From DATKUK01 sp035530655 (lineage in GTDB: Bacteria; Planctomycetota; Phycisphaerae; UBA1845; DATKUK01), in NCBI GenBank assembly GCA_035530655.1, contig DATKUK010000102.1, positions 143,199-207,198 on the forward strand: 64,000 bases of DNA, in the 5' to 3' direction. This document shows, one piece after another, positions 51,553 through 60,536 of the stretch. The translations under genes and the position numbers were made by a program. The notes under the pieces were generated by a model that searched no databases, was not told the DNA's origin, and was given only the letters and a program-made list of their open reading frames with translations. Positions within the stretch are counted from its first letter, which is position 1; every line of letters starts with the position of its first letter.

Positions 51553-53208
51553 GTGAAGGCTTTGCGACGCGATCTTGAGCAAACGCTCATCACCGCAACA
51601 GAGGACCTGCTTTTCACGCGCCGTGCCGTCCAGCCGAAGATGCTGGCCCATTTCGCCCCAGCCGCCGCCCTTCTCTGGACAGGCCGATGTTGTGCCAGTC
51701 CGTTTGTGGGCAACCGCAGGCTCTTGCAGTTTGCCGGCCAAATGGGCGACGCCCTGGCGGCCGCCACGCGGAAAGAGCTCACGCCCCAGAGCAACCCCCC
51801 TCACCTCATACCTCATGCCCTCGCTGACGTGCTGACCCTGCTCGAACCCCAACTGCCTGCCGCTAGGCGCAAAAGGTGGCGCGAAACCCTCCGGGTGGCG
51901 GGTGGCGCACTGTCACAGTACCTCCGGGCCAAGCGCAGGCAACTTGGCAGACCCGGCCCGTACACCGGCACAGGTCCGAACCATCTGTTCCGTCACGCCG
52001 CCACGCTCTATCAAATTGGCCGTGTTCTGGGCAGCGCGCAATGGTCCCGCCAAGCGTCGGCGGCCCTGCGCCGCATGGTGGCGCTTCAGGACCCTCAGAC
52101 CGGATGTTTCCCCGAGCAGGACGGGCCGGTGGTCGCCTATCACTGGGTCACCCTTGACGGGCTGGCACGTTACCTGACCAGTGGCGGCGGCAGGTTTGCT
52201 CTCGAACCGCTCCAGCGAGGCATCGAGTACGCCGTCCGCCACCTCTATCCCGACCTCGTTCGCCTCGAGCTGTTCGACGAGCGAAACCGCCTGCGCCGAG
52301 ACGAAGGCGCGATGTTTCATCCCGAAACCTGCGTGTACCATCCTCAGGGCCGGCGCCTGCTCGCCTTGGTTTTGCAGAGGTGCCCGACGTTGGCCAGTCG
52401 ACTGGCCCAGATCAAGACGGGCCCAAGCGCCGGATACTCGCTTAGTGAGATCGCCCGTGCTTTGACTGTTGACTTCGATGCCTCGCAACGGGCGATTCCC
52501 GTCGAGTCTGCCAGCATGACGCTGCGAATGGATCATGCGGGCCTGTTGCGTCGACGCCACGGGTGGTTCTACGGGCTCAGTGCCTTGTCGGCGGCGGCCC
52601 AGCCCCATCACCCCTTCCACATGGACCGGACAGCCAACCTCGTCCTGTATCACGACCGCGTCGGGCGCATCGTGGCCGGCGGCTATGACAAGCACACCCT
52701 TGAGTCCGCCACATTCCGGATCGTCGAGTCGGGTGAATGCGGCTATTTTCCGGCCGTCGCGGGCCACCTTCGAAACGCTCGCGGATGCGATCGACTGGAA
52801 CTTGACTACGGTGCGGCACAAGCCCATCTGGAGGTCCGCGCCCACAGTGCGGAACGGTGCCGATTGACCGCGATTGGCTCTACCAACATGCATTGGCGAC
52901 AGGTGGATCTGAACCTTCAACTTTGGCTGCCGCACGGTCAGACGATCCATCTGGGCGCCCGCCGGACTCGACGGGTCCTGCGTCCCCGACAGGGAACAAA
53001 GTCGTGGCCCACAGATGGAGTCATTGAACTGCCCGGGCGATACCGAATTCAGACCGTTCGCGACGCCGAGTTGATCTGGCCCTACTGCGCGTACAACGTC
53101 TACGGCGGACCGCCCCACCTGATGCCCCCCGATGAGGCCGTCGCCATTCTTCGCGTCCCTCTCGAGCCGGTCCGCAACCGTGCCGACGTGACGTTCCATT
53201 TGGACTAG
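51553..53208 (+). CDS. Predicted (alpha/alpha)6 toroid protein, heparinase-like shape
   Basis: The protein has about 551 residues from GTG 51553 (GGAGG upstream). The first ~340 residues are helical with HLFRHAATLYQIGRVLGS, QDPQTGCFPEQDGP and YHWVTLDGLARYL, typical of alpha/alpha toroid enzymes. The second part is beta-rich (LRRRHGWFYGLSAL, RIVAGGYDKHTLESATF). This matches the layout of heparinase II/III-like or DUF2264-like proteins, but I cannot assign catalytic residues. There is no signal peptide. Function is unknown. Confidence 0.5.
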   Translation: MKALRRDLEQTLITATEDLLFTRRAVQPKMLAHFAPAAALLWTGRCCASPFVGNRRLLQFAGQMGDALAAATRKELTPQSNPPHLIPHALADVLTLLEPQLPAARRKRWRETLRVAGGALSQYLRAKRRQLGRPGPYTGTGPNHLFRHAATLYQIGRVLGSAQWSRQASAALRRMVALQDPQTGCFPEQDGPVVAYHWVTLDGLARYLTSGGGRFALEPLQRGIEYAVRHLYPDLVRLELFDERNRLRRDEGAMFHPETCVYHPQGRRLLALVLQRCPTLASRLAQIKTGPSAGYSLSEIARALTVDFDASQRAIPVESASMTLRMDHAGLLRRRHGWFYGLSALSAAAQPHHPFHMDRTANLVLYHDRVGRIVAGGYDKHTLESATFRIVESGECGYFPAVAGHLRNARGCDRLELDYGAAQAHLEVRAHSAERCRLTAIGSTNMHWRQVDLNLQLWLPHGQTIHLGARRTRRVLRPRQGTKSWPTDGVIELPGRYRIQTVRDAELIWPYCAYNVYGGPPHLMPPDEAVAILRVPLEPVRNRADVTFHLD

Positions 53209-53309
53209 CCGGCCGGTCTGTAGCGCATGGCTGGCCATGGCCGATAAACCATTAAGTGCTAACACTGCGGAGTGAGTGCGCGCGGAAGGTCAGTCTCAGG
53301 GACGCGCCA

Positions 53310-55838
53310 ATGTCAGACGCCTCACAATCCATACGCAGAATCCCCACCGTCCATGCGGTGCTCGTCCTGCTCGTGCTGACTTTTCTCCTGGCGGCAACGT
53401 GCACGTTTAGTCCGAGCGATTGGCCCAGCACGAAAACGTGGCCCCATCCACAGTCGGTGCACAACGCCTGCGGCAGAATCGGCGCGTGGGTGGCATACCA
53501 ACTGTTCCACTGGATTGGACATGGTGTTTACCCCCTGCTTCTGCTGTCGGCGCTGGTGGCCCTCCGGGCGCTTTGGGGTCGGTCTGTCAATGACTTACCG
53601 CTTCGCGTCGTCGGGATCGCTGTGACCTCCGTCGTCGTGGCGACCTCCGCCCGGATGATCTGGCCTGGTTCCGATAGCTCCTTACCCGAGGGTTATGGGG
53701 GCATCATCGGTATCGCCCTGGCGAGCGCTATGCGATCGCAGTTCGGCGCCCTTGGGTCATGCGTGGTTCTGCTGTGCGGCCTGTGCACCGGCCTGCTGCT
53801 GGCGGCCGACGATGCACTTCGCGCGGCCCCGCCGATCCTGCTATGGGCGATCAAGCAAAGCATCGGTCTGCGCGCGGCCCTACCGGTCGTCCCGGGCAAA
53901 AAGCCGCGCCGTGCCGACGCCCCACACCAGCCGATGGTCGACGCCCCGCCGGTCGACAGCACCGCTGCCACAGAGGAGGACAGGGACCAGCCGCCAGCCG
54001 AACCTGTCATCAACACCGGCAGAAGCCGCCTGTTGGCCGTACAGCACGAGAATCTCGCCGCGCTCGATGCATCCGCCGATGTGGCCCGCGTCGCGCGTGA
54101 ACCGGACCAGACGTTGCTTGACGAACCCCCCACCGATACGGGCGAGGATGACCTACCGACCCAGGCAGACCAGGATGCACCCCAAGAAAGCGACGCTGTA
54201 GAGGCCGGCGATCCATCCGTTGACGAGGCAGCACCTGAATTCGTTGCCGACGAGGAGGATGTCTTGGCGTCTGAGGATCTCGCGCCGCCCCGGAACGTGG
54301 CTGTCGAGCACGTCGAAGACTGGGCGGGCGCGTCGCCGCAGCAACTGGGCGAGTATGAGCTGCCCCCACTGACGCTGCTCGACGAGCCGCAGTACGAGCC
54401 ACCCCTTGACCATGAGAGCGTCGTCAAGGGCAAGGCCCGCCTCCTGGAGAGAACGCTGGCCGACTTCCGCGTTCAGGCCCGCGTCGTCCAGGTCGACACC
54501 GGTCCGGTGGTGGCCATGTACGAACTCGAGCTGGCCCCGGGGGTGAAGGTCAGTCAAATCCATGCCCTGGCCCACGACATGGCCCGGGTGCTCAAGGCCC
54601 CCGCCGTCCGCGTGGTCGCCCCCATCCCCGGTAAGAACACCATTGGTGTGGAAGTACCGAACATCGACAAGGAAAAGGTTCGCCTGCGAGAGCTACTGGC
54701 CCTGGCCGGCAACTCGGTCGGTCGCACGACGTTGCCCCTGTGCCTGGGCAAGGACGCCAGCGGCAATCCCCTCGTCGTCGATCTGGCCACCATGCCTCAC
54801 CTGCTCATTGCCGGCACGACCGGCTCGGGTAAGAGTGTCTGCATCAGCGCCCTGGTCATGAGCATCCTGATGACGCAGCGGCCCGATCGCGTGAAGCTCA
54901 TTCTGGTGGACCCGAAGATGGTCGAACTCAGCGTCTTCCGAGACGTGCCGCACCTGATGTGCCCGATCGTCACCGACATGCAGCAGGCGGAGATGATCCT
55001 CGATTGGGCCGCTACCAAGATGGACGAGCGCTATGAACTGCTGGCCGAAGCCGGGGTACGCAATATCCAGGCATACAACCAGCTTGGCCCGGATCAGATC
55101 GTGGAACGCTTCAACCCCACCACAGAAGACGAAGCAAGCCGCATCCCTCAGTACTTGCCCCACATCATCATTGTCATCGACGAGTTGGCCGACCTGATGA
55201 TGATCGCCGCCAAGAACGTCGAGCACCATCTGTCGCGTTTGGCACAAAAGAGCCGGGCTGTCGGCATCCACATCATCGTGGCCACCCAGCGCCCGCAGGC
55301 CAACATCGTGACCGGTCTGATCAAGTCCAACATTCCATGCCGCATCGCGTTCCGCGTCGCCAGCCGCATGGATTCACGTATCGTACTCGACCAGAACGGC
55401 GCCGAGGTCCTCATGGGGGCGGGCGACATGCTCTTCCTGCCGCCCGGATCGGCCAAGCTGCGGCGGGCGCAGGGCACGTTCGTCGAGGATCTGGAACTGC
55501 GGCGCGTTTTGGACCACCTCAAGGGCTCGGTGGGCCAGCAGTTCCACACGGAGCTGGTCAACCTCCGCAACGGCGGCGTAGACGATGGACCACGTGACGA
55601 GTTGTTCGACCAGGCCGCTCAGATCGTGATCGAGACACGACGCGGCAGCGTCAGCCTGCTCCAGCGCCGCTTGACCATCGGCTACGCCCGGGCCTCGCGC
55701 CTCATCGATCAGCTCGCAGCCGCCGGCGTGGTCGGCCCATATAAGGGCTCGCAGGCCCGCGAGGTCATCATGACCGTCGAGCAGTGGGAGGCGGTCCAGC
55801 AGCAGGAACAGTTCGAGCTGCAAGAGGTGGACGAGTAA
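53310..55838 (+). CDS. ftsK: DNA translocase FtsK/SpoIIIE
   Basis: The protein is 842 residues from ATG 53310. About four N-terminal membrane helices are followed by an acidic Pro-rich linker (~200-350). The motor domain has LLIAGTTGSGKSVCISALVMS (Walker A), KLILVDPKMVELSVF, IIIVIDELADLMMIA (Walker B) and IVATQRPQANIVTGLIKSN. The C-terminal gamma winged helix (RASRLIDQLAAAGVVGPYKGSQAREV) reads KOPS. It moves chromosome DNA through the division septum. Confidence 0.95.
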   Translation: MSDASQSIRRIPTVHAVLVLLVLTFLLAATCTFSPSDWPSTKTWPHPQSVHNACGRIGAWVAYQLFHWIGHGVYPLLLLSALVALRALWGRSVNDLPLRVVGIAVTSVVVATSARMIWPGSDSSLPEGYGGIIGIALASAMRSQFGALGSCVVLLCGLCTGLLLAADDALRAAPPILLWAIKQSIGLRAALPVVPGKKPRRADAPHQPMVDAPPVDSTAATEEDRDQPPAEPVINTGRSRLLAVQHENLAALDASADVARVAREPDQTLLDEPPTDTGEDDLPTQADQDAPQESDAVEAGDPSVDEAAPEFVADEEDVLASEDLAPPRNVAVEHVEDWAGASPQQLGEYELPPLTLLDEPQYEPPLDHESVVKGKARLLERTLADFRVQARVVQVDTGPVVAMYELELAPGVKVSQIHALAHDMARVLKAPAVRVVAPIPGKNTIGVEVPNIDKEKVRLRELLALAGNSVGRTTLPLCLGKDASGNPLVVDLATMPHLLIAGTTGSGKSVCISALVMSILMTQRPDRVKLILVDPKMVELSVFRDVPHLMCPIVTDMQQAEMILDWAATKMDERYELLAEAGVRNIQAYNQLGPDQIVERFNPTTEDEASRIPQYLPHIIIVIDELADLMMIAAKNVEHHLSRLAQKSRAVGIHIIVATQRPQANIVTGLIKSNIPCRIAFRVASRMDSRIVLDQNGAEVLMGAGDMLFLPPGSAKLRRAQGTFVEDLELRRVLDHLKGSVGQQFHTELVNLRNGGVDDGPRDELFDQAAQIVIETRRGSVSLLQRRLTIGYARASRLIDQLAAAGVVGPYKGSQAREVIMTVEQWEAVQQQEQFELQEVDE

Positions 55839-55880
55839 CCTGGGCCGGTCCGCCCTGCCAGTAGCGAAGGCCACTACCTG

Positions 55881-56966
55881 TCAGCCGGTTCGCGAGGCGG
55901 CGCGAAGCACCTTTCCAACGTACGCGTCGGCGTCGGCCTCCTCAACGCCCTGGACCTGGAAGATGATGCCCCGCCCACCCTTCGTATACTCGATCGCTTC
56001 GAAGATTTCGTGCGGTTCCATCGCCCACGTCTGAACCCGCTTACCCGCCGCGAGAATCCGCTTGAACACGTCGGGCCACTTGCACGGGTTGGCCTTACCC
56101 GCCCCGGGCACCCACTGAATGCCTCGCAGTTCGTCGATGCCCAGAAACAGATCCAGGTGCGGCAACTGCCCCACCCCATCGAGGTGATAGAAGCCGTGGT
56201 CCACTCGTCGGCAGCACTCGGTGAGTTCGGGTATCACCAGACGCCCGCACATCGCGGGACCGATCATGTAGGCGAAATCACTCTGAAACATATAGGTTCG
56301 CTTCGGCGACCACACCGGAGCCCAGGCCATGCATCCCGGCGAGTGGCCCTTAAGAATGGCGTAGAAATGCTCGTAGTACACCCACCACGCGTCGAATACC
56401 TCCCATACCAGGCGCTCAACCTCATCCGGCGCGTCCATCACGTCAGTCAGCAGTGTCTCGGTCGTTCGGATACTCGCCAGGATATCCAGCATGCCCCCCA
56501 GATCGGGCAGCGTGATCTGCGTCTTGCCGCCGATCCGCTCCACGATCGCCCGCATATAGCGGTCGTTGTGAATGAACCATTCCGTGTCAGTCCGCGGCTC
56601 GACCCGCAGACCGGCCAACTCGGTATCGACGGCCGGATAAAACCATACCCCGCCATCCCCAGAGTACTGGGCACGGGCCAATCCCGTGTACGCCGCCGCC
56701 GAGCCTGCACCGTAGTTCGTGAACAGATATGGATAGCCGTCCCCGGCGTACCAGGTTGCCCGTACATTCGCTTCGGCGATGTCTACGATCTGCTCGACAG
56801 GCATGTCGCCGTAGGCCGGGATATACCCCTGCCACGGCTGGGTGGCCGGTGCGTCCTTCCGGTGTCCCGACAAAAGAACCAAAGGCCGATCGAGTTCACC
56901 GGCCCAGAACGCCTCGTGCGACTGTCGAACCGGGCCGAAATCGAAGTCCTGATAGCACGTCGGCAT
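55881..56966 (-). CDS. UroD-family (uroporphyrinogen decarboxylase-like) protein
   Basis: The protein is 361 residues from ATG 56966 (AAGGGAG upstream). The fold-level features fit the UroD/MtaA superfamily: an N-terminal strand, the loop DLGGMLDILASIRTTETLL, FAYMIGPAMCGRLVIPEL, and the C-terminal YHLDGVGQLPHLDLFL and GIQWVPGAGKANPCKWPDVFKRILAAGKRVQTWAM. True UroD motifs for tetrapyrrole binding are missing, so it more likely acts on a methylated small molecule or is a corrinoid methyltransferase relative. It converges on ftsK with 42 bp between them. Confidence 0.7.
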   Translation of the reverse strand: MPTCYQDFDFGPVRQSHEAFWAGELDRPLVLLSGHRKDAPATQPWQGYIPAYGDMPVEQIVDIAEANVRATWYAGDGYPYLFTNYGAGSAAAYTGLARAQYSGDGGVWFYPAVDTELAGLRVEPRTDTEWFIHNDRYMRAIVERIGGKTQITLPDLGGMLDILASIRTTETLLTDVMDAPDEVERLVWEVFDAWWVYYEHFYAILKGHSPGCMAWAPVWSPKRTYMFQSDFAYMIGPAMCGRLVIPELTECCRRVDHGFYHLDGVGQLPHLDLFLGIDELRGIQWVPGAGKANPCKWPDVFKRILAAGKRVQTWAMEPHEIFEAIEYTKGGRGIIFQVQGVEEADADAYVGKVLRAASRTG

Positions 56967-57039
56967 ACCGCCGCTCCCTTCTTGTAGAACGCTGTCCCAA
57001 CACGACACCCAAACTTCAGGAGCGCCCGCGCCGTGGGCG

Positions 57040-57552
57040 TCACCAATGCGGCTCGTGCCCGGATTCCTCCTCCGGGTCGAAGCCGAACCGTCGCAGCCAG
57101 TCGTCTACTTCGTCCGGTGGCGTGCCCTTGCGCTTCTCAGGGGGCTCAGACGGCACACGCGGCGGCCTCGAAAGCACCCGCACCATCAACTCCAGGAACT
57201 CGGCCGACGTGGCATGTCGACATCGGCGACGTCGAGCAGCCTGCCGGATAGCTCGATCGGTGCTGACCACTATCAACCGTCGCGGCGATGAACTGGCGCG
57301 AATCTGCTCGCCGATCACCTCGTCCGCCGATCGCCCCGCCCCGCTGTAGAGCACGTCTACGCCTTCGGCGTGCAACTGACCAGCCAGCGCGTCCGACGGC
57401 GCCACGCCGTCGAACACCAGCAAAACCGGCTCACCCACCCTTTGCGACCAAGAGGCCACCATCTCGCAGAGTTGCCTGCGCCCAAGCTGCGAGCAGCCCT
57501 CCACGCCGCGTGCCGCATGCAGCAGGTTGTAGCCATCGATCACAACGGGCAT
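57040..57552 (-). CDS. YacP-like NYN-domain protein
   Basis: The 170-residue protein begins MPVVIDGYNLLHAARG, the NYN/PIN-like nuclease N-terminus with the acidic Asp. It continues VLLVFDGVAP, VLYSGAGRSADEVIGEQI and RLIVVSTDRAIRQAARRRRC. These acids form the metal site. YacP/Rae1 cuts mRNA at ribosomes. It lies after pyrC (gap about 60 bp) on the same strand. Confidence 0.85.
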   Translation of the reverse strand: MPVVIDGYNLLHAARGVEGCSQLGRRQLCEMVASWSQRVGEPVLLVFDGVAPSDALAGQLHAEGVDVLYSGAGRSADEVIGEQIRASSSPRRLIVVSTDRAIRQAARRRRCRHATSAEFLELMVRVLSRPPRVPSEPPEKRKGTPPDEVDDWLRRFGFDPEEESGHEPHW

Positions 57553-57610
57553 GGTCTTGACGGGGCAACTGGCGTTCGGTTGGACAGCAATCCCCACCCA
57601 TCAAGCGACG

Positions 57611-58906
57611 CTACAGTTTCACACCGTCCGGGTCCCGGTGCTTGATCCGGCCGCCGACGATCGTCATCACGGCCTTCGCCGGCACTTCCGTCCCGTTGAA
57701 CGGGCAGTTGCGGCTCTTGGAGGCAAACCTGGTCACGTCGATCCGCCACGACCGGTTGGGGGCGATCAGGGTCACGTCCGCATCACTTCCAGGATGCAGA
57801 GACCCTTTCTTCAGCCTAAGAACCTGCGCCGGTTTGATGGTCATGGCGGCAATCAGCGTAGGCCAGTCAATCAATCCCGGCTCGATCAGCGCTCGGGCAA
57901 ACAGTCCTAAGGAGCTCTCCAGGCCGATCATGCCGAACGGGGCCGCCAGGAACTCCAGCTCCTTCGCTTCCGCACCATGGGGAGCATGGTCGCTCACCAG
58001 GCAATCGATCGTCCCGTCCACCACGCCCTGCAGGCACGCTTCCACGTCAGCCTTCGTCCGAAGCGGCGGATTCACCTTGAAGTTCGCGTCGTACGCCGCA
58101 CAGGCCTCTTCGGTCAACAACAGGTGGTGCGGACACACCTCCGAGGTCACCATTGGCCCCTCAGCCTTGGCTCGCCGCAGCAGCGCCACGGCACGTGCAG
58201 TCGACACGTGCGCCACGTGGTACCGGCACTCAGCCGTCCGCGCCAGGACGATGTCGCGCTGGACGATCAACTCTTCGCCGATGGGCGATATACCCGGCAG
58301 GCCCAGGCGGATCGCCGTTGCGCCCCCGTTCATCACGCCCTCGCCCGCCAGCTCCGGATCCTCGCAATGCTGGATGATGCACCGATCGAACATGGTGACA
58401 TACTGCATGGCCTTGAGCATTACGCCGCTCTTGGCGATGCACGCGCCGTCGTCGCTGAACGCCACCGCGCCGGCCCGCACCATCTGACCCATCTCGGCCA
58501 ACTCCGCACCGGCGCGTCCCTTCGTGGCCGCCCCTATCGGATAAACGTTGCACTGATCTGCCCGCAACGCCTGACGGTAAACGAAATCAATGTCGGCCTC
58601 CGTGTCGAGCGGTGGGCTCGTGTTGGGCATGCACGCCACGCTCGTGAACCCCCCTGCCACGGCAGCGGCCGATCCCGACGCGATGGTCTCAGCCTCCTCG
58701 CCGCCCGGTTCGCGGAAGTGCACGTGCATGTCGATTAGCCCGGGGCAGACGATGAGGCCTCTGGCGTCAATCGTCTCATCGGCCTGGCCCACCCGACCGA
58801 TTTGCTCCACCTTGCCCTCGGCCAGCAGCAAATCCGCTTGTGTATCCAGATTTTGTGAGGGATCGATGATCCGCCCGTTCGTGATCTTTATGCTCGGTAT
58901 AGCCAT
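57611..58906 (-). CDS. pyrC: Dihydroorotase
   Basis: The 431-residue class I dihydroorotase has LIDMHVHFREPGGEEAET (HxH metal site), the Asp/Thr-rich SVACMPNTSPPLD, and VSDHAPHGAEAKELEF with the catalytic Asp. The substrate loop TSEVCPHHLLLTEE and KVNPPLRTKADVEA are present. It closes carbamoyl aspartate to dihydroorotate. pyrB lies 25 bp upstream in the same direction. Confidence 0.95.
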   Translation of the reverse strand: MAIPSIKITNGRIIDPSQNLDTQADLLLAEGKVEQIGRVGQADETIDARGLIVCPGLIDMHVHFREPGGEEAETIASGSAAAVAGGFTSVACMPNTSPPLDTEADIDFVYRQALRADQCNVYPIGAATKGRAGAELAEMGQMVRAGAVAFSDDGACIAKSGVMLKAMQYVTMFDRCIIQHCEDPELAGEGVMNGGATAIRLGLPGISPIGEELIVQRDIVLARTAECRYHVAHVSTARAVALLRRAKAEGPMVTSEVCPHHLLLTEEACAAYDANFKVNPPLRTKADVEACLQGVVDGTIDCLVSDHAPHGAEAKELEFLAAPFGMIGLESSLGLFARALIEPGLIDWPTLIAAMTIKPAQVLRLKKGSLHPGSDADVTLIAPNRSWRIDVTRFASKSRNCPFNGTEVPAKAVMTIVGGRIKHRDPDGVKL

Positions 58907-58931
58907 TTCAGCGTAATACGCGGCGACTTGG

Positions 58932-59882
58932 TCACGCCGCCTTTGAGCTCGCCTGGTTCAACAGGAACAACACAGCCATGCGCACGGCCAGGCCGTTACT
59001 TACCTGGCGCAGGATCGCACTCTGCGCGCCGTCCGCTACGTCGCTGGCGATCTCGACCCCCCGATTGATCGGCCCGGGGTGCATCACCAGCAGATCGGGC
59101 TTGGCCCGGGCCAACCGCTCACGTGTCAGCCCGAACAGACGCGAATACTCCTGCACGCTCGGGAAGACGCTGCTGGTGATCCGCTCGTTCTGCACCCGCA
59201 ACATGTTGACCACGTCGACGCGCCCGATCACGTCGTCCAGGTCGCAGCTCAGCGAGGCCCCCATTTCCCTGAACGCCTTGGGCAGCAGCGTCGCCGGCCC
59301 GATGAGCGTGACCTCGGCTCCGAGCTTGCGCAGCCCGAACAGATCGGACCGCGCAACCCGCGAGTGCGCGATGTCGCCCACGATCGCCACCTTTAGACCC
59401 TCAATACGACCTTTCATTTCGCGGATCGTAAACAAATCCAGCAGCCCCTGTGTCGGGTGCTCGTGCTGTCCGTCGCCGGCGTTCACCACGCTGGGCTCGA
59501 TGCACCGGGTCAGGTAATGCGGTGCCCCCGCCGCCGGATGGCGAACCACTACCAGATCCACGCCCATGGCTTCAATGTTGCGTGCCGTGTCGCGAAGCGT
59601 CTCACCCTTACTCACCGACGATGTCCTGGCTGAAAACTCCAGGACGTCTGCGCTCAACCGGCTGGCTGCCAACGCGAAGCTCGTTCGCGTCCGGGTGGAG
59701 TCCTCGAAGAACAGGTTCACCACCACCTTGCCGCGAAGGGCCGGCACCTTCTTGATGCTCCGGGTGGATACCTCTTTGAACCCGGTAGCCGTATCCAGAA
59801 TGTGCTCCAACTCTGCCCTGGAAAGGTCCTCCAGGCCCAACAGATGCCGTCGCCGCCAGACGAACGCTTTCTCCTTGCTCAT
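58932..59882 (-). CDS. pyrB: Aspartate carbamoyltransferase catalytic chain
   Basis: The 316-residue protein has VNLFFEDSTRTRTSFALAA (carbamoyl phosphate site STRTR), VVVRHPAAGAPHYL, DGQHEHPTQGLLDLFTI, and MHPGPINRGVEIASDV. It joins aspartate and carbamoyl phosphate. Its ATG overlaps the pyrR stop by four bases. No pyrI regulatory chain is present; the fusion with pyrR/pyrC marks a pyrimidine operon. Confidence 0.96.
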   Translation of the reverse strand: MSKEKAFVWRRRHLLGLEDLSRAELEHILDTATGFKEVSTRSIKKVPALRGKVVVNLFFEDSTRTRTSFALAASRLSADVLEFSARTSSVSKGETLRDTARNIEAMGVDLVVVRHPAAGAPHYLTRCIEPSVVNAGDGQHEHPTQGLLDLFTIREMKGRIEGLKVAIVGDIAHSRVARSDLFGLRKLGAEVTLIGPATLLPKAFREMGASLSCDLDDVIGRVDVVNMLRVQNERITSSVFPSVQEYSRLFGLTRERLARAKPDLLVMHPGPINRGVEIASDVADGAQSAILRQVSNGLAVRMAVLFLLNQASSKAA

Positions 59883-60403
59883 CGACCCTCCACCCCATCG
59901 CAACCGTCCACCTCTTGGAGATTGACCTTTACATGCTGACTGCCTTGTTCAAGCGACAGCCCCACAAACTCGGCCTGGATGGGAAGTTCGCGACCTCGTC
60001 GCTCAACCAGAACCGCCAGCCGAATGGCTTGTGGGCGGCCCAGGTCCGCCAGCGCGTCCAACGCCGCCCGCACCGTACGCCCGGTGTACAGCACATCGTC
60101 GACCAGCACCAGGTACCTATCCGTGATATCGAAGTCGATTAGCGTCGCCCGCACCTCCGCCGTCCCGCCCTTCTGGGCCAGGTCATCGCGATACAAAGTA
60201 ATATCCAGTGCCCCGTGTGCTGAAGGAGAGATGCCCATCGACGAAAGCAGCCGGCTTAGCCGCCTTGCCAGCACGTCGCCCCGCCTGCGAATGCCAATGA
60301 CCGCCAACTCCGCACCAGGTGGGATCGACCGCGCGATGTCTGTGGCCATCCGTTCCAGGGCCCGCGCAATACCCCGACCATCCAGCAGAGCCGTTTTACC
60401 CAT
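59879..60403 (-). CDS. pyrR: PyrR bifunctional regulator/uracil phosphoribosyltransferase
   Basis: The 174-residue protein has the PRPP-binding motif YLVLVDDVLYTGRTVRAALDAL, LAVIGIRRRGDVLA and AVLVERRGRELPIQAEFVG. In relatives it binds pyr mRNA with UMP and also makes UMP from uracil. As the first gene, it probably controls pyrB and pyrC. I saw no clear PyrR-binding attenuator upstream; a folC terminator occupies most of the gap. Confidence 0.92.
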   Translation of the reverse strand: MGKTALLDGRGIARALERMATDIARSIPPGAELAVIGIRRRGDVLARRLSRLLSSMGISPSAHGALDITLYRDDLAQKGGTAEVRATLIDFDITDRYLVLVDDVLYTGRTVRAALDALADLGRPQAIRLAVLVERRGRELPIQAEFVGLSLEQGSQHVKVNLQEVDGCDGVEGR

Positions 60404-60486
60404 CGCGTCGATAGATTAGCTCACCGCGCCCCAGCCCACAAGCGCAAGGCCATTGGCCACACTGCTTACGCGGGCGACAAAGAAAA

Positions 60487-60515
60487 AGCCGGGCCCGCCG
60501 CCGGACCCGGCCCCT
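60487..60515 (-). terminator. Rho-independent terminator after folC
   Basis: On the minus strand GCCGGGTCC pairs with GGGCCCGGC (one G-U), with loop GGCGGC, followed directly by TTTTTCTTT. It lies 22 bp after the folC stop and separates folC from the pyr operon. Confidence 0.85.
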
Positions 60516-60536
60516 ATCGCACGATCGTCTACGCGC

